From Isoperla grammatica (Eukaryota > Arthropoda > Insecta > Plecoptera > Perlodidae), in the NCBI GenBank assembly GCA_945910005.1, contig OX246745.1, positions 44,472,251 to 44,536,250 of the forward strand: DNA of 64,000 nucleotides, given 5' to 3'. The position numbers were made by a program, and so were the translations under genes. Positions 60,176-64,000 of this stretch are shown one piece after another; the stretch's first letter is position 1, and each line of letters begins with the position of its first letter. A model generated the notes under the pieces. The model saw only the letters and a list, made by a program, of their open reading frames with translations, was not told where the DNA came from and ran no database searches.

Positions 60176-63100
60176 CATATATGTTCCCTTGTTGTAAAGA
60201 CGGGGCCTGCTGTAGCTTCACATATATGTTCCCTTGTTGTAAAGACGGGGCCGGCTGTAGCTTCACTCAGAGAAGCGAGGCTCCACATATATGTTCCCTT
60301 GTTGTAAAGACGAAGCCTGCTGTAGCTTCACTCAGAGAAGCGAGGCTCCACATATATGTTCCCTTGTTGTAAAGACGGGGCCTGCTGTAGCTTCACTCAG
60401 AGAAGCGAGGCTCCACATATATGTTCCCTTGTTGTAAAGACGGGGCCTGCTGTAGCTTCACTCAGAGAAGCGAGGCTCCACATATATGTTCCCTTGTTGT
60501 AAAGACGGGGCCTGCTGTAGCTCCACATATATGTTTCCTTGTTGTAAAGACGGGGCCTGCTGTAGCTTCAAATATATGTTCCCTTGTTGTAAAGACGGGG
60601 CCTGCTGTAGCTTCACTCAGAGAAGCGAGGCTCCACATATATGTTCCCTTGTTGTAAAGACGGGGCCTGCTGTAGGTTCACTCAGAGAAGCGAGGCTTCA
60701 TATATTTGTTCCCTTGTTGTAAAGACGGGGCCTGCTGTAGCTCCACATATATGTTTCCTTGTTGTAAAGACGGGGCCTGCTGTAGCTTCACTCAGAGAAG
60801 CGAGGCTCCACATATATGTTTCCTTGTTGTAAAGACGGGGCCTGCTGTAGCTTCAAATATATGTTCCCTTGTTGTAAAGACGGGGCCTGCTGTAGCTCCA
60901 CATATATGTTTCCTTGTTGTAAAGACGGGGCCTGCTGTAGCTTCAAATATATGTTTCCGTGTTGTAAAGACGGGGCCTGCTGTAGCTTCACTCAGAGAAG
61001 CGAGGCTTCACATATATGTTTCCTTGTTGTAAAGACGGGGCCTGCTGTAGCTTCACATATATGTTCCCTTGTTGTAAAGACGGGGCCTGCTGTAGCTTCA
61101 CTCAGAGAAGCGAGGCTTCACATATATGTTCCCTTGTTGTAAAGACGGGGCCTGCTGTAGCTTCACTCAGAGAAGCGAGGCTCCACATATATGTTCCCTT
61201 GTTGTAAAGACGGGGCCTGCTGTAGCTTCACATATATGTTTCCTTGTTGTAAAGACGGGGCCTGCTGTAGCTTCAAATATATGTTCCCTTGTTGTAAAGA
61301 CGGGGCCTGCTGTAGCTCCACATATATGTTACCTTGTTGTAAAGACGGGGCCTGCTGTAGCTTCACTCAGAGAAGCGAGGCTCCACATATATGTTCCCTT
61401 GTTGTAAAGACGGGGCCTGCTGTAGCTTCACTCAGAGAAGCGAGGCTCCACATATATGTTCCCTTGTTGTAAAGACGGGGCCTGCTGTAGCTTCACTCAG
61501 AGAAGCGAGGCTCCACACATATGTTCCCTTGTTGTTAAGACGGGGCCTGCTGTAGCTTCACTCAGAGAATTGAGGCTCCACATATATGTTCCCTTGTTGT
61601 AAAGACGGGGCCTGCTGTAGCTTCACTCAGAGAAGCGAGGCTCCACATATATGTTCCCTTGTTGTAAAGACGGGGCATGCTGTAGCTTCACTCAGAGAAG
61701 CGAGGCTCCACATATATGTTCCCTTGTTGTAAAGACGGGGCCTGCTGTAGCTTCACTCAGAGAAGCGAGGCTCCACATATATGTTCCCTTGTTGTAAAGA
61801 CGGGGCCTGCTGTAGCTTCACTCAGAGAAGCGAGGCTCCACATATATGTTCCCTTGTTGTAAAGACGGGGCCTGCTGTAGCTTCACATATATGTTTCCTT
61901 GTTGTAAAGACGGGGCCTGCTGTAGCTTCAAATATATGTTCCCTTGTTGTAAAGACGGGGCCTGCTGTAGCTCCACATATATGTTACCTTGTTGTAAAGA
62001 CGGGGCCTGCTGTAGCTTCACTCAGAGAAGCGAGGCTCCACATATATGTTCCCTTGTTGTAAAGACGGGGCCTGCTGTAGCTTCACTCAGAGAAGCGAGG
62101 CTCCACATATATGTTCCCTTGTTGTAAAGACGGGGCCTGCTGTAGCTTCACTCAGAGAAGCGAGGCTCCACACATATGTTCCCTTGTTGTTAAGACGGGG
62201 CCTGCTGTAGCTTCACTCAGAGAATTGAGGCTCCACATATATGTTCCCTTGTTGTAAAGACGGGGCCTGCTGTAGCTTCACTCAGAGAAGCGAGGCTCCA
62301 CATATATGTTCCCTTGTTGTAAAGACGGGGCCTGCTGTAGCTTCACTCAGAGAAGCGAGGCTCCACATATATGTTCCCTTGTTGTAAAGACGGGGCCTGC
62401 TGTAGCTTCACTCAGAGAAGCGAGGCTCCACATATATGTTCCCTTGTTGTAAAGACGGGGCCTGCTGTAGCTTCACTCAGAGAAGCGAGGCTCCACATAT
62501 ATGTTCCCTTGTTGTATAGACGGGGCCTGCTGTAGCTTCACTCAGAGAAGCGAGGCTCCACATATATGTTCCCTTGTTGTATAGACGGGGCCTGCTGTAG
62601 CTTCACTCAGAGAAGCGAGGCTCCACACATATGTTCCCTTGTTGTTAAGACGGAGCCTGCTGTTGCTTCACTCAGAGAAGCGAGGCTTCACATATATGTT
62701 CCCTTGTTGTAAAGACGGGGCCTGCTGTAGCTTCACTCAGAGAATTGAGGCTCCACATATATGTTCCCTTGTTGTAAAGACGGGGCCTGCTGTAGCTTCA
62801 CTCAGAGAAGCGAGGCTCCACATATATGTTCCCTTGTTGTAAAGACGGGGCCTGCTGTAGCTTCACTCAGAGAAGCGAGGCTCCACATATATGTTCCCTT
62901 GTTGTAAAGACGGGGCCTGCTGTAGCTTCACTCAGAGCAGCGAGGCTCCACATATATGTTCCCTTGTTGTAAAGACGGGGCCTGCTGTAGCTTCACTCAG
63001 AGAAGCGAGGCTCCACATATATGTTCCCTTGTTGTAAAGACGGGGCCTGCTGTAGCTTCACTCAGAGAAGCGAGGCTCCACATATATGTTCCCTTGTTGT

Positions 63101-64000
63101 TAAGACGGGGCTGGCTGTAGCTTCACTCAGAGAAGCGAGGCTCCACATATATGTTTCCTTGTTGTAAAGACGGGGCCTGCTGTAGCTTCACTCAGAGAAG
63201 CGAGGCTCCACATATATGTTCCCTTGTTGTAAAGACGGGGCCTGCTGTAGCTTCACTCAGAGAAGCGAGGCTCCACATATATGTTCCCTTGTTGTAAAGA
63301 CGGGGCCTGCTGTAGCTTCACTCAGAGAAGCGAGGCTTCACATATATGTTCCCTTGTTGTAAAGACGGGGCCTGCTGTAGCTTCACTCAGAGAAGCGAGG
63401 CTCCACATATATGTTCCCTTGTTGTAAAGACGGGGCCTGCTGTAGCTTCACATATTTGTTCCCTTGTTGTTAAGACGGGGCCTGCTGTTGCTTCACTCAG
63501 AGAAGCGAGGCTCTACATACATGTTCCCTTGTTGTAAAGACGGGGCCTGCTGTAGCTTCATTCAGAGAAGCGAGGCTCCACATATATGTTCCCTTGTTGT
63601 AAAGACGGGGCCGGCTGTAGCTTCACATATATGTTCCCTTGTTGTAAAGACGGGGCCTGCTGTAGCTTCACATATTTGTTCCCTTGTTGTTAAGACGGGG
63701 CCTGCTGTAGCTTCACTCAGAGAAGCGAGGCTCCACATATATGTTCCCTTGTTGTTAAGACGGGGCCTGCTGTAGCTTTACTCAGAGAAGCGAGGCTCCA
63801 CATATATGTTCCCTTGTTGTAAAGACGGGGCCTGCTGTAGCTTCACTCAGAGAAGCGAGGCTCCACATATATGTTCCCTTGTTGTAAAGACGGGGCCTGC
63901 TGTAGCTATACTCAGAGAAGCGAGACTTCACATATATGTTCCCTTGTTGTAAAGACGGGGCCTGCTGTTGCTTCACTCAGAGAAGCGAGGCTCCACATAT
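60176..64000 (+). repeat. Higher-order unit, copy 3 (partial, rearranged)
   Basis: Begins like copy 2 (60181 matches 48295) but then diverges. An AAATATATG/CACATATATGTTTCC cluster (60520-60980) and a duplicated tract (61126-61600 repeated at 61781-62250, displacement 655) precede renewed agreement with copy 2 from about 63346 (displacement 13716). It runs off the window. Confidence 0.75.

Larger units (their letters stand above)
19914..64000 (+). repeat. 65/45-bp two-length satellite, segment II
   Basis: Same monomers as segment I, continuing past the right edge. With segment I it gives on the order of 800 monomers. Whole monomers vary by point changes (GGCCGG for GGCCTG; TGTTAAG, TGTTCAG or TGAAAAG for TGTAAAG; GGCTTCAC or GGCTCCAC) and by rare length changes. 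Length variants include 64 bp through AGAGAGCGAGG or AGAGTTCGAGG, 67 bp through TTGTGTTTTAAAG, and 63 bp through TTGTGTAAAG. Their order is reproduced in the higher-order copies. No gene interrupts it. Confidence 0.98.

Noticed and set aside
14423..64000. Hundreds of 60-140-codon open frames on both strands in the satellite
   Set aside because: They follow directly from the 45-bp period (15 codons) and end when several 65-bp units shift the frame into TAA. They overlap each other on both strands and have no start context or codon bias.
14450..64000. CCKDGACC peptide pattern resembling a Cys-rich secreted or toxin-like peptide
   Set aside because: It is produced by the satellite monomer in one frame only, without signal peptide or stable reading frame. 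I treat it as coincidence.
14423..64000. Centromere with CENP-B boxes
   Set aside because: No sequence close to the CENP-B box was seen in either monomer. Array size and higher-order structure are compatible with a centromere but do not show it.

Overview
This is eukaryotic, repeat-dominated DNA, most likely from an invertebrate animal and plausibly an arthropod. I see no intact host gene, no bacterial-type operon, no rRNA gene and no canonical tRNA gene. The evidence for an animal is the Jockey/CR1-type and I-type LINE coding remnants, a hAT element with an 8-bp target duplication, intron-containing DNA-transposon pseudogenes, and two satellite families. The species cannot be named from the sequence alone.

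Layout. Positions 1-1824 are 24 nearly identical copies of a 76-bp satellite that continues off the left edge. Positions 1825-2280 are single-copy and hold a tRNA-like (SINE-type) hairpin pair. Positions 2281-14365 are a nest of mobile elements. Element A (2281-5175) is a fold-back element with arms of about 0.73 kb. It contains a hAT-like non-autonomous element (3191-4016) and the last exon of a minus-strand gene. Element B (about 5177-14353) has diverged inverted ends tipped with C/G homopolymers and a GGGNTGTCC motif recurring every 133-174 bp. It contains a long-stem MITE (5939-6563), a broken minus-strand gene with nuclease-like motifs (10652 down to 6950), element C inserted inside an exon of that gene (7699-10505), and a 5'-truncated LINE (about 13270 down to 10963). 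Element C has arms built from five 148-150-bp repeats each and a decayed transposase-like gene in the middle.

From about 14423 to the right edge, nearly 50 kb is one satellite. It uses two monomer lengths, 65 bp (L) and 45 bp (S). L is S plus a 20-bp segment that forms a small hairpin and is bounded by GCTTCAC direct repeats. A single 584-bp LINE 3' fragment (19330-19913) interrupts it with a clean 11-bp target duplication. The array is built from nested higher-order duplications: about 20.0-27.95 kb against 27.95-35.7 kb, 29.2-36.3 kb against 39.1-46.7 kb, and two near-identical tandem copies of 12,015 bp (36275-48289) and 11,886 bp (48290-60175). Their 129-bp difference equals two whole-monomer gains (65 + 64 bp). 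A third, rearranged copy starts near 60176 and leaves the window.

The most interesting items are the nuclease-like/transposase-like element family with periodic subterminal repeats, the frame-restoring insertion of element C, and the two-length higher-order satellite.
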